From an uncultured Piscinibacter sp. (GTDB taxonomy: Bacteria > Pseudomonadota > Gammaproteobacteria > Burkholderiales > Burkholderiaceae_C), in assembly GCF_937952055.1 (NCBI RefSeq), contig NZ_CALFYO010000020.1:124001-188000 (forward strand): 64,000 nucleotides of DNA, read 5' to 3'. This document shows positions 51,367 to 59,079 of this stretch, in pieces. The stretch's first letter is position 1; every line of letters begins with the position of its first letter. The notes under the pieces were generated by a model that had not been told where the DNA came from, ran no database searches, and worked only from the letters and a program-made list of their open reading frames with translations. A program made the position numbers and the translations under genes.

Positions 51367-51966
51367 TCAGACCCAGCTCGCGATCCAGTCGCTGCCCCAC
51401 GCTCCGGCGGCCAGCAGCAGGCCGATGGTGGCCGCCATCGCCAGCGCCGACATCAGAAGCCCCAGGACAAGCACAACACCGTCGCGGAACACCAACCCCA
51501 GCCCGACGAGCATCAGCGCCAGTGCCGGCAACACGTTGCCGAAAGGAACGGGCAAGACGACGAGAAGCGCCATGGCCCCTACCGCCGGGGTGATGAGCGA
51601 GCGCCGCCCGACGACTGCCAGGTGGCCAAGACGGGCCCGGGCGAGGCGACCGGCCAGCGCATAGGCTGACGCCAGCATCGACAGCACCCGCTGCGCCCAT
51701 TGTCGCGGAAGCTCCAGCTCCGCCACTCGTTGCGGCAGGCACGGCTCGGCCTGGCCGTTCCACATGGCCACGGCCAGGGCCGCCATGCCCAGACCCAGCA
51801 CCGTGCCGACGCCGGGCACGGGCAACAGACAGGGCGCGGCCAGCAGCAGAAGCAGCGTGCCGTGGGCCTGTGGCCCATGGGCCTGCACCAGGGCCTGCAT
51901 CGTCACCCGGTCCTCCTGCAGCGCTGCCGCTGCCTCGCGTAGGCGCTGCGAGATCGGGGGCGTCAT
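51367..51966 (-). CDS. ExoD-family membrane protein
   Basis: The 199-residue product starts PPISQRLREAAAALQEDRVT and has the ExoD helix-loop pattern LLLLLAAPCLLPVPGVGTVL then VAELELPRQWAQRVL and FGNVLPALALMLVGLGLVFR. ExoD is linked to exopolysaccharide synthesis and alkali tolerance in rhizobia, though its mechanism is not known. The ATG overlaps the TerC stop, so the two are co-translated. Confidence 0.84.
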   Translation of the reverse strand: MTPPISQRLREAAAALQEDRVTMQALVQAHGPQAHGTLLLLLAAPCLLPVPGVGTVLGLGMAALAVAMWNGQAEPCLPQRVAELELPRQWAQRVLSMLASAYALAGRLARARLGHLAVVGRRSLITPAVGAMALLVVLPVPFGNVLPALALMLVGLGLVFRDGVVLVLGLLMSALAMAATIGLLLAAGAWGSDWIASWV

Positions 51967-52955
51967 GTCGGCTCGGTGACCGCGGGCTGGCCGCGCGTCT
52001 TCCACAGCGACACCAGCACACCGCCGGCGATCAGGCCGAAGGTGACGCTCAGCGAGATCACCGCGGGGATCTTGCCGATGATGCCGACCAGAAAGATCTT
52101 GCTGCCGATGAACACCAGCACCAGCGCCAGGGCGTACTTCAGGTACTTGAAGCGGTGGATCATCGCGGCCAGCGCGAAGTACAGCGCCCGCAGGCCCAGG
52201 ATGGCGAAGATGTTGCTCGTGTAGACGATGAAGGGGTCGGTGGTGATCGCGAAGATGGCCGGCACGGAATCGACCGCGAAGATCAGGTCGACGAACTCCA
52301 CCAGCACCAGCGCCAGGAACAGCGGTGTCGCGAAGCGCTCCAGTTTGCCGGTCTTGGAATCGGTCTCGCGCACCCAGAAGGCGTTGCCGCGCAGGCCCTC
52401 GGTCACGCGCATGTGCCGCTTCAGGAACTTCAGCAGCGGGTTGTTCGCGATGTCCGGCACATGGTCGGCAATGATCCACATCTTGATGCCGGTGAAGATC
52501 AGGAACGCGCCGAACAGGTACAGCACCCAGCTGAACTGGCTGACCAGCGTGGCACCCAGCGCGATCATGATCGCGCGCAGCACGATCACGCCGAGGATGC
52601 CCCAGAACAGCACCCGGTGCTGGTACTGCCGCGGGATGGCGAAGAAGGTGAAGATCAGCGCGATGACGAAGACGTTGTCCATCGACAGCGACTTCTCGAT
52701 CATGAAGCCGGTGTAGTAGTCCATGCCGCTCTGCGCGCCCAGGTACCACCACACCCAGGCACCGAAGATCAGCGCCACGCTGATGTAGCCCCCCGACAGC
52801 AGCAAGCTCTCGCGCACGCCGATCTCGTGGTCGTCCTTGTGCAGCACGCCCAGGTCGAAGGCCAGCAGCGCGACGACGATGCCGACGAATGCCAGCCAGA
52901 CCCAGGCCGGCTTGCCCATGAAGTCGGAGGTGAGGAACGGAATCAGGAAGTCCAT
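51963..52955 (-). CDS. TerC/Alx-family membrane protein
   Basis: The 330-residue product has about nine membrane helices and the acidic intramembrane motifs of TerC/Alx proteins: AFDLGVLHKDDHE, EKSLSMDNVFVIALIF and VEFVDLIFAVDSVPA. E. coli Alx responds to alkaline pH and handles manganese. This gene leads ExoD and CopD, and a NhaR-like regulator diverges nearby, which fits a pH/ion stress module. Confidence 0.93.
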   Translation of the reverse strand: MDFLIPFLTSDFMGKPAWVWLAFVGIVVALLAFDLGVLHKDDHEIGVRESLLLSGGYISVALIFGAWVWWYLGAQSGMDYYTGFMIEKSLSMDNVFVIALIFTFFAIPRQYQHRVLFWGILGVIVLRAIMIALGATLVSQFSWVLYLFGAFLIFTGIKMWIIADHVPDIANNPLLKFLKRHMRVTEGLRGNAFWVRETDSKTGKLERFATPLFLALVLVEFVDLIFAVDSVPAIFAITTDPFIVYTSNIFAILGLRALYFALAAMIHRFKYLKYALALVLVFIGSKIFLVGIIGKIPAVISLSVTFGLIAGGVLVSLWKTRGQPAVTEPT

Positions 52956-52964
52956 GGTGCGGCT

Positions 52965-53111
52965 TCAGACGACGGTGCTGACGACGGTGCCCACACCCAG
53001 CAGCCCGCTGAACACACCGAGGAGTGCAACGTCGCGCTTCTCATTGCCCAGGCGCCAGGCGTGGAAGGTGACGCCTGCCAGGGTGGCGAAGAGCGGCGTG
53101 CTGGTCTCCAT
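52965..53111 (-). CDS. Small single-helix membrane protein
   Basis: The 48-residue product METSTPLFATLAGVTFHAWR followed by LGNEKRDVALLGVFSGLLGV and a valine-rich end has one C-terminal hydrophobic helix. It lies 9 bases before the TerC start on the same strand. I recognise no family; it may be a small subunit of the TerC system. Confidence 0.55.
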   Translation of the reverse strand: METSTPLFATLAGVTFHAWRLGNEKRDVALLGVFSGLLGVGTVVSTVV

Positions 53112-53169
53112 GGTGGTGCTTCGGGTCTGTTCGAGTTGATGTTGGATCGATGAGCGTGGTACCGCGCGA

Positions 53170-53589
53170 TCAGCCGGTCGCCAGCGAAGGGCCGGCGCCT
53201 GGGCCGGAACCACCGCTGCCGCGGCGGCGCCACATCGCGATAAGCAGGTGAAGGGCGGCACCCAAGAGCAACAGGAGCACGCCACCCATGGCCCAGACCA
53301 CCCAGGTCGCCACGGTGAGCCCGCCGGCCAGGGCGGGCGCGGCCTGCAGCAGGCTGTCGACCAGCGGCCCCAGCCCCGCCACCATCTGCGTCATGGCCTG
53401 CAACAGTTCGGCCGGCACCCAGGGTGCCAGCCAATCCGGCAAGGCGATGCTGCCGACGCCTGAGGCGGCTCCGGTGAGCGCCCCCGCGTTGGAGACGGTC
53501 CAGACCGCCACGGCATGCAGCGCCCAGGCGGCCAGGGACCACAGTGCGAGCAGCGAAACGACGGCAAACCAGCTGAGGGCGTAGAACAT
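53170..53589 (-). CDS. Hypothetical two-helix membrane protein
   Basis: The 139-residue product starts MFYALSWFAVVSLLALWSLA, has a loop WLAPWVPAELLQAMTQMV and a second helix VATWVVWAMGGVLLLLLGAA near 102-125, ending in a basic and glycine-rich tail. It is the first gene of the minus-strand group and diverges from the LysR gene. I recognise no family. Confidence 0.68.
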   Translation of the reverse strand: MFYALSWFAVVSLLALWSLAAWALHAVAVWTVSNAGALTGAASGVGSIALPDWLAPWVPAELLQAMTQMVAGLGPLVDSLLQAAPALAGGLTVATWVVWAMGGVLLLLLGAALHLLIAMWRRRGSGGSGPGAGPSLATG

Positions 53590-53634
53590 GATGCAAGGAC
53601 GGTCGAATGATCGGATGCCTGAAATGTGGGGACG

Positions 53635-53689
53635 GTTCGCATTCGAACAAACCAGAGCCGAACGCACCTATAGTTCGGTTTTCCCGAAC
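53635..53689. promoter_or_regulatory. Two GTTCG/CGAAC inverted repeats before the LysR gene
   Basis: GTTCGCATTCGAAC (53635-53648, arms GTTCG/CGAAC) and GTTCGG-TTTTC-CCGAAC (53673-53689) lie in the 110-bp divergent space between the membrane gene (start 53589) and the LysR gene (start 53700), 38 bp apart. Such pairs fit LysR-type recognition and activation sites. The second one is within 11 bp of the LysR ATG, suggesting autorepression. Confidence 0.5.
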
Positions 53690-53699
53690 CGGAGAACGT

Positions 53700-54593
53700 A
53701 TGCTGAACTACCGACACCTGCACTACTTCTGGGTCGTCACCAAGGAAGGCGGCTTCGCCCGGGCCGCCGAGCGGCTGGACATGGCCGTGCAGACCATCAG
53801 CGCGCAGGTGCGGGAACTGGAGAAGGCGCTGGGCCATCAGCTGCTCAAACCCGCGGGCCGCGGCGTGGCCCTCACAGAGGCCGGCCAGGCCGCCTTCGCG
53901 CGGGCCGAGGAGATCTTCCAGCTCGGCCAGGTGATCCCCGAGGAGGTGCGGGAAGCGGCCAGCGGCCAGGTAGCACGCCTGGCAGTCGGCTTCTCGGACG
54001 GCATCTCCAAGCTGGCGGCGCACGCCCTGCTGGAGCCGGTGCTCGGCACCCCGCACCTGCGCCTTGTCTGCCATGAGGGCGAGTTCGAGCAGTTGCTGAG
54101 CGAGCTGGCGCTGCATCACCTTGACGTGGTGCTCGCGGGTCAGGCGGCGCCGCGCAACCCCAATCTGCGCCTGTCGAGCGAGCGCCTGGTCGATGCGCCG
54201 GTCGAGTGGTACGGGCCGGCACGCCTGATCGGCAAGCTGGAGCGCGAACGGTTTCCCAAGAGCCTGACCGACCTGCCTGTGCTGCTGCCCACCGGCCACT
54301 CGGCGCTGCGCACGACGCTGGAGCACTGGTTCGAGACGCAGGGCCTGCGGCCCCGCATCGTCGGCGAGTTCGAGGACAGCGCACTGCTGGCCGTCTTCGC
54401 CGCCCGCGGGCTGGGGGTGTTTCCGGTCAGCCGGCTGGGGGCCGACGACATCGGCCTGATGCGCGGGTTGCGACTGCTGGGCAGCAGCGAGGGCGTGAAG
54501 GAGGAGATCCACGCCATCCGGTCGCGGCGCGGCCAGCACCATCCGCTGGTGCAGAAGCTGATGGCCGCTGCGGCAGCCCGCACCGACGCCTGA
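53700..54593 (+). CDS. NhaR-like LysR-family transcription regulator
   Basis: The 297-residue product starts MLNYRHLHYFWVVTKEGGFA, the NhaR-type form of the LysR helix-turn-helix (about 18-37, AAERLDMAVQTISAQVREL), followed by a periplasmic-binding-protein-like effector domain. NhaR activates sodium/proton antiporter genes in response to sodium and high pH in E. coli. Here the neighbouring targets would be the divergent TerC-ExoD-CopD group. GGAG lies 6 bases before the ATG. Confidence 0.9.
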   Translation: MLNYRHLHYFWVVTKEGGFARAAERLDMAVQTISAQVRELEKALGHQLLKPAGRGVALTEAGQAAFARAEEIFQLGQVIPEEVREAASGQVARLAVGFSDGISKLAAHALLEPVLGTPHLRLVCHEGEFEQLLSELALHHLDVVLAGQAAPRNPNLRLSSERLVDAPVEWYGPARLIGKLERERFPKSLTDLPVLLPTGHSALRTTLEHWFETQGLRPRIVGEFEDSALLAVFAARGLGVFPVSRLGADDIGLMRGLRLLGSSEGVKEEIHAIRSRRGQHHPLVQKLMAAAAARTDA

Positions 54594-54617
54594 GAGCGCG
54601 CCGGGCAGCCCGCCAGG

Positions 54618-55052
54618 TCAGGCCGGCTGCAGCACCTTCGCAGCCGGTTCGGTCCGGTGCATGCCGCCGATGCCGTGCCAGTGCTGGCGTGCGACCGCCA
54701 CGACCAGGGCTTCGGCATAGGCCAGATGCCGGTCGGCCTCGGCCGCCGCGCCCGCCAGGTGCAGCACCTTGGCCTGTAAGGCGGGAGCATCCACCTCGGC
54801 CACCAGCGAGGCCAGGGTGTCCTCGTCCACGATGCACATCATCGAGCCGCGGCCGTAGGCACCCATCAGCAGGTCCTCGCACAGGGTGTGCACGACCTGC
54901 GCGAACGAGCCCGGCTTCAGCCCGAGCTCATGCTCGACCTGGAGATGCTGCAGGGCTTCGATCTCGGAACGGCAGACATGGCCGTCGGAGATCAGCACGA
55001 GCGCCACGATGCGCGCGGCGGCTTCGGGACTGTTGCGGGGGTAGCTGCGCAT
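54618..55052 (-). CDS. TerB-like tellurite-resistance family protein
   Basis: The 144-residue, mostly helical product MRSYPRNSPEAAARIVALVL continues ISDGHVCRSEIEALQHLQVE, the acidic helix-loop-helix of TerB/TerB-like proteins. These often act with TerC in metal/stress complexes. It is close to the TerC group but on the far side of the LysR gene, and converges with it. Confidence 0.8.
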   Translation of the reverse strand: MRSYPRNSPEAAARIVALVLISDGHVCRSEIEALQHLQVEHELGLKPGSFAQVVHTLCEDLLMGAYGRGSMMCIVDEDTLASLVAEVDAPALQAKVLHLAGAAAEADRHLAYAEALVVAVARQHWHGIGGMHRTEPAAKVLQPA

Positions 55053-55594
55053 GGACGGATTCCTTTTCGATGAGCGATGGTTCGGATGACAGGGCGAGTG
55101 GCGTCAGAAGCCTCGGTGGCGATGTCGCTGAATGGCGTCCTGCCGCCTGCTGTCGACCTGGATCGGAATCGGCACAAGCGCCGGCGCCGGCCGAGGCACC
55201 CAGGTCCTCATCGACGCCTGCAGCGATCGCACGACCTGGCCCAGACGATCGCGCAATGGGGAAATGAACGTCGGCAGCATCTTCATGGTGTTTGGTGTGG
55301 AGAGAGTGAACATGCATCGAATGTGGGCCACGGCGGGGTTCGAAGGAAGCGCAGTTTTCAATCTCCCAACTCAGGAAAAGCCGAACCGCCTCAACGGTAC
55401 AGTCCGGCCGGCGAAGACCCCGTCCGTCCGTTCCGCCGTCGTCGGGTCGGTTCCCTTGGGGACCGACCCGTGGACGCCGGCGCCTGCCACCACGCGACCA
55501 CGACGAGGAGGCTGCGGAAGTTCCTGGCATCTCCGCTCGCGCGCTGGGAGGCCCCTGCGCACGCGGCATCAAGTGCCTGCCAGGGTGCCGGCGC
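55053..55594. other. 540-bp stretch with no supported gene
   Basis: Between the TerB start and the phosphoesterase stop, no frame has convincing start, length and codon use. A minus-strand frame with MKMLPTFISPLRDRLGQVVR near 55290 is possible but has no ribosome binding site. The part at 55255-55380 is less GC-rich than the rest. A strong hairpin lies at 55444-55469. Confidence 0.5.
55444..55469. repeat. Strong hairpin GGGTCGGTTCCC/GGGGACCGACCC
   Basis: A stem of about 11-12 bp with one G-T pair and a tiny loop, in the unassigned stretch 125 bp beyond the phosphoesterase stop codon. No T-run follows. It may be a terminator, an RNA element or a remnant of an inverted repeat. Confidence 0.4.
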
Positions 55595-56404
55595 TCAGTC
55601 GTGGACTGCCACCCGCGCCGGCCTGACCTCGCTCACCGTGGTGCGAACGAAGGCGCCAGCGTCTGCGGCAAAGTCCCATTGCTCGATCTGGCAACTGCCC
55701 GGTATCGAGTCCCGGCCCCAGCGCAGCAGATTCACCGAGTTGGGCACGCCCGGGCGCACGCGGGTCGAGACGGCGGTCCCGGCCTGCACTGCCCACATCG
55801 GCCGCACCAGGCCCTTCAGCGCCATGACGTACGGCAGGTGGATGTGGCCGCCCATGACGAGGTCGGCGCCGGCCGCGGCCCAGCGCGACAGCGCGGCGTG
55901 ATGTCCGTGAAGACGGTTGGGCAGGTCCTCGTCGCGTGTCACGGCGATCGGCTGGTGCACCACCACCACCCGCAGTTGCGTCGTTGCGCCGCCTTCGAGG
56001 AGTCCGGCCACGCGCTCGATCTGCGGCGGCGAGATCTGCCCGTCCTTGTGGCGCCACGCTCGCGTGGTGTTCACGCCCACCACCAGGAGCTCCGGCGAGC
56101 GGTGCACCGGTTCGAGCTCGCTACCGAAGGCGGCGCTGTAGCGCGCATAGGGGCGCCGCAGGCGCGTCCACAGGTCGATCAGCGGAATGTCGTGGTTGCC
56201 CGGCACGGCCAGCAACGGCGCGCCCAGCCGGTCGGCGAAGGCGCGTGCGGCGCGGAACTGCGCCGGTCGGGCACGCTGCGTGATGTCGCCCGACAGCACG
56301 ACCAGATCGGGCCGCTGCTGGCGGGCCAGGGCGGCCAGCGCGTCGACGACGATCGCCTGCTCGGTGCCGAAGTGCGGGTCGGAAACCTGGAGCAGGACCG
56401 TCAT
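55595..56404 (-). CDS. Metallophosphoesterase (3',5'-phosphodiesterase-like)
   Basis: The 269-residue product has all calcineurin-like motifs: VSDPHFG near residue 8, GDITQRA, PGNHDIP, VVHQPIA and GGHIHLP. It binds two metals and hydrolyses a phosphoester; the closest layout is that of class III cyclic nucleotide or lipid phosphoesterases. The ATG overlaps the stop of the lipid kinase gene (ATGA), so the two probably act on linked substrates. Confidence 0.9.
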   Translation of the reverse strand: MTVLLQVSDPHFGTEQAIVVDALAALARQQRPDLVVLSGDITQRARPAQFRAARAFADRLGAPLLAVPGNHDIPLIDLWTRLRRPYARYSAAFGSELEPVHRSPELLVVGVNTTRAWRHKDGQISPPQIERVAGLLEGGATTQLRVVVVHQPIAVTRDEDLPNRLHGHHAALSRWAAAGADLVMGGHIHLPYVMALKGLVRPMWAVQAGTAVSTRVRPGVPNSVNLLRWGRDSIPGSCQIEQWDFAADAGAFVRTTVSEVRPARVAVHD

Positions 56405-57366
56405 CCGGTGGCCTCCCCGCGCCGCCGCGCCAGCAGGTACAGCGGCTTCGCAAGCACGCGGAAGTCCAGCGGCGCGTGCAGCATCGTCACCTCGCCGTCG
56501 AAGGCCACCTTCACCCCGCGCCGCCCCTGCGGCAGCGTCGGCTTGACCACCATGTGCTGGAACTCGAACCGTTCCACGCCAGCGGCCTCGCCCAGCCGGC
56601 CCATCGCGCCGTGCAGCATCAGCCCGATCATGGATAGCGTACCTATGGGCCGCAACATCAGGGCAGCCACGCTGCCGTCGCCTGGCGTGCCGTCGATGGT
56701 GTCCTCCGGCTCGGCGCCGAGCTGCTGCAGTTGCAGCCGGTTGTTGCCTACGAAGAGCGTCAAGGTCTGCACGTCGCGCACCGTGCCGCCCATCTCGATG
56801 TGCACGCGCAACCGGCGCTGTGCGCGCAGCAGCGTCGCGCACCCCGCCAGGAACGCCACCCAGCGGCTGCGCCCGAAGCGCGCCTTGTATGCTTCGCGGT
56901 CCTCCAGCAGGTCCGGGTAGAGCCCGAGGCTGGCATTGACGAGGAACACCCGGTCGTTGACGCCGGCCACCTGCACCGGCACGGGCGTCGACCGCAGCAG
57001 CAGGTGCACGGCCTCGGTCGGGTCGACGGGAATGCCGTGGGTGCGGGCGAAGTAGTTGAAGGTGCCTTGCGGCACCACGCCCATGGCACAGCCTGTGGCA
57101 TGGGCCGCCTGGGCCACGGCATTGAGCGTGCCGTCGCCCCCGACCGCCACCACGGCGGTGTGGGTTGACATGGCCCGTTGCGCCGATTCCTGCGCCACGC
57201 GGCTCAGGCTTTCGGGACGGCAGAAGTGCAACTCGCCACGCCGCCCCTGCGCATGCAGTGCCCGCTCGATGACAGCGCACCGGGTGCCCGCATCGCTGCT
57301 GCCCGCGGCTGCATTGATCACGAACTGGATCGGTGCCTCAGCGTCGAACTCGGGACTGGGGGCCAT
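56401..57366 (-). CDS. Diacylglycerol/lipid kinase family protein
   Basis: The 321-residue product has the DAGK catalytic domain with the nucleotide loop VVAVGGDGTLNAVAQAAHAT near residue 73 and the second-domain motifs FLVNASLGLYPDLLEDREAY and DDTIDGTPGDG-like EPEDTIDGTPGDGSV. It phosphorylates a lipid such as diacylglycerol or a sphingoid base (YegS/DgkB type). It is coupled to the phosphoesterase downstream and is a likely membrane-lipid salvage pair. Confidence 0.9.
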   Translation of the reverse strand: MAPSPEFDAEAPIQFVINAAAGSSDAGTRCAVIERALHAQGRRGELHFCRPESLSRVAQESAQRAMSTHTAVVAVGGDGTLNAVAQAAHATGCAMGVVPQGTFNYFARTHGIPVDPTEAVHLLLRSTPVPVQVAGVNDRVFLVNASLGLYPDLLEDREAYKARFGRSRWVAFLAGCATLLRAQRRLRVHIEMGGTVRDVQTLTLFVGNNRLQLQQLGAEPEDTIDGTPGDGSVAALMLRPIGTLSMIGLMLHGAMGRLGEAAGVERFEFQHMVVKPTLPQGRRGVKVAFDGEVTMLHAPLDFRVLAKPLYLLARRRGEATG

Positions 57367-57553
57367 GGTCGTCGGGGTTGGTCGATCGGGTCGGGCGCGG
57401 AGCGGGGCGAACGGTGTGCGCCCTGCGAAGTTTGCCGTCGAGGCTGTGGATTCCGTTCAGGTTTTTTCGAAGCTAGGCGATGGGAAGTTCTGCTTTGGCC
57501 GTTCGCGTGCGACCCACAGATTGCATCCGTTGCCAAGCGAAGAAGGCCACGAC

Positions 57554-58150
57554 ATGCAAAGCCATCTCGAAGAACTGCTTGCGCGCATCCGCGCCCTTCA
57601 GTATGAGGTCGAAGAAGAGTACCGCCAGCAGCGCAGCATCTGGGAAGCCAGGCGCCGGGAACTGGCCGGTGATCTGTCGCGCCAGCAGAGGCGCTACAAG
57701 ATCGGACTGTTCCGCTTCCTGCGACGGTCCAGCGCGCTTGCGATCCTCACCTCGCCGGTGATCTACCTGGGCTGGATCCCCTTCCTGCTGATGGACCTGT
57801 TCGTCACGATCTACCAGACGATCTGCTTCCCGGTCTACCGCATCCCCAAGGTGCGGCGCTCGGACTACCTGGTGTTCGACCGCGAAGACCTGCCGTACCT
57901 GAACGCGATCGAGAAGTTCAACTGCTTCTACTGCTCGTACGGCAACGGCGTGGCTGCCTACACCCGTGAGGTGGCGGCCCGGACCGAGCAATACTGGTGC
58001 CCGATCAAGCACGCGCGTCGGATCCGCGATGCCCATGGTCGATACCCGAAGTTCTTCGACCACGGCGATGCGGAGGCCTTCCGCCAGGGGCTGGCACGGC
58101 TGCGTCGGCAGTACGAGGAGGGCGACTCGGAGCATGAAGCTCGACACTGA
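57554..58150 (+). CDS. Conserved hypothetical membrane-associated protein with cysteine pairs
   Basis: The 198-residue product has an N-terminal coiled-coil (about 1-45), a hydrophobic region with two segments (about 62-95, ILTSPVIYLGWIPFLLMDLF) and a C-terminal part with FNCFYCSYGNGVAAY and YWCPIKHARR. The C-x-x-C and later Cys suggest metal or redox binding. I know of similar proteins in Burkholderiales but no assigned function. Start: ATG 57554. Confidence 0.72.
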   Translation: MQSHLEELLARIRALQYEVEEEYRQQRSIWEARRRELAGDLSRQQRRYKIGLFRFLRRSSALAILTSPVIYLGWIPFLLMDLFVTIYQTICFPVYRIPKVRRSDYLVFDREDLPYLNAIEKFNCFYCSYGNGVAAYTREVAARTEQYWCPIKHARRIRDAHGRYPKFFDHGDAEAFRQGLARLRRQYEEGDSEHEARH

Positions 58151-58215
58151 CGCCCGTGCAACTGCAGCAGGAAGAGTGTCGACTTGGTCTGCCGCCGAAC
58201 ACTTCGGGGAGAACC

Positions 58216-58916
58216 TCAGGCGGCGCGCAACGGGATCACGTTCGTGCCCGCGGCAAGCGCCTCGATGCGATCTGCCAAGTACTGCAGCGCCCTCTTCCGA
58301 TCGGCCGCCAGTTCCATGTGGCTGTGGGCCGCCACGGTAGCGTTCTTCTCGCTGTGGCCCAGCAGCAGCTCGACCACATCGCGCCCGAACCCATGCTCGC
58401 GCAGCAGCGTTGCCGCCGTGCCGCGCGTCCCGTGTGGGCTGCAGTCGGGCACGCCAAAGTCGATGCGCTTGAAGAAGTGGTTCAGCGTCACATCGCCCAT
58501 CGGCACGCTGCCGCGGAAGATCGACGGGAAGACGTACTCGCCGTGCCCCGCGAGCTCGTGCATCTGGCGCAGGATCTCGACGGCCTGGCGCGACAGAAAC
58601 ACGCGATGTGGCTTGCCCATCTTCATGCGCTCGGCGGGGATGTCCCACTGCGCGGCGTCGAGGTCGAACTCGGGCCATTTCGAGCGCAGCAGTTCGCTCT
58701 TGCGGGTCATCGTCAACAACAGCAGTTTGGTCGCCGCGATCGTCGTGGTGTGCGCGCCCTGCTCGTCGAGCTTGCGCCAGAAGGCCGCCAGGTCTTCGCG
58801 CCCGACGGCATGACTTCCAGCACCAGGCCGCCGCCATCGGGCAGGTCGTAGCGCTTGTCCTTCGCCTTCGCGCTGTCGATCGTCGCGGGCTTCAGGACGT
58901 AGTTGATGTGTCGCAT
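58216..58916 (-). pseudogene. Dead P4-type tyrosine integrase
   Basis: The N-terminal DUF4102 part MRHINYVLKPATIDSAKAKD to about residue 40 is joined, with a frame change near 58805, to a catalytic domain starting EDLAAFWRKLDEQG. About 160 residues of the usual 400 are missing. The catalytic residues seen are Arg in MTRKSELL, HGTRGTAATLL and LLGHSEKN. In the last motif the nucleophile Tyr is replaced by His (VAAHSHMEL where VAAYSHMEL is expected). It cannot recombine DNA. It lies beside the 3' end of icd. Confidence 0.82.
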
Positions 58917-59004
58917 GAGGGCTGCCCCAGATGGGGCCACGGCCGCCCCCTGTGGCCCCGTCCCGTTGCGATGTCAAGAAACAGCCAGGGACGCCAGAAG
59001 ACAA

Positions 59005-59035
59005 AAACCCCAGTCGAATCAACGATCTGGGGTTT
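59005..59035. terminator. Bidirectional terminator between icd and the integrase remnant
   Basis: AAACCCCAG pairs with CTGGGGTTT around a 13-base loop; A- and T-runs flank the stem on both sides, so it could stop transcripts from either direction. It is 45 bp after the icd stop. Repeats of GGGACG (58988, 59050, 59070) surround it. Confidence 0.6.
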
Positions 59036-59079
59036 CGCGTGGGACCATCCGGGACGTCCGGAGACGCCCCGGGACGCCG

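Noticed and set aside
57417..57432. TGTGCGCCCTGCGAAG before the gene at 57554 as another operator.
   Set aside because: The right half lacks NACA, no GAC follows and no hexamer stands at the right distance.
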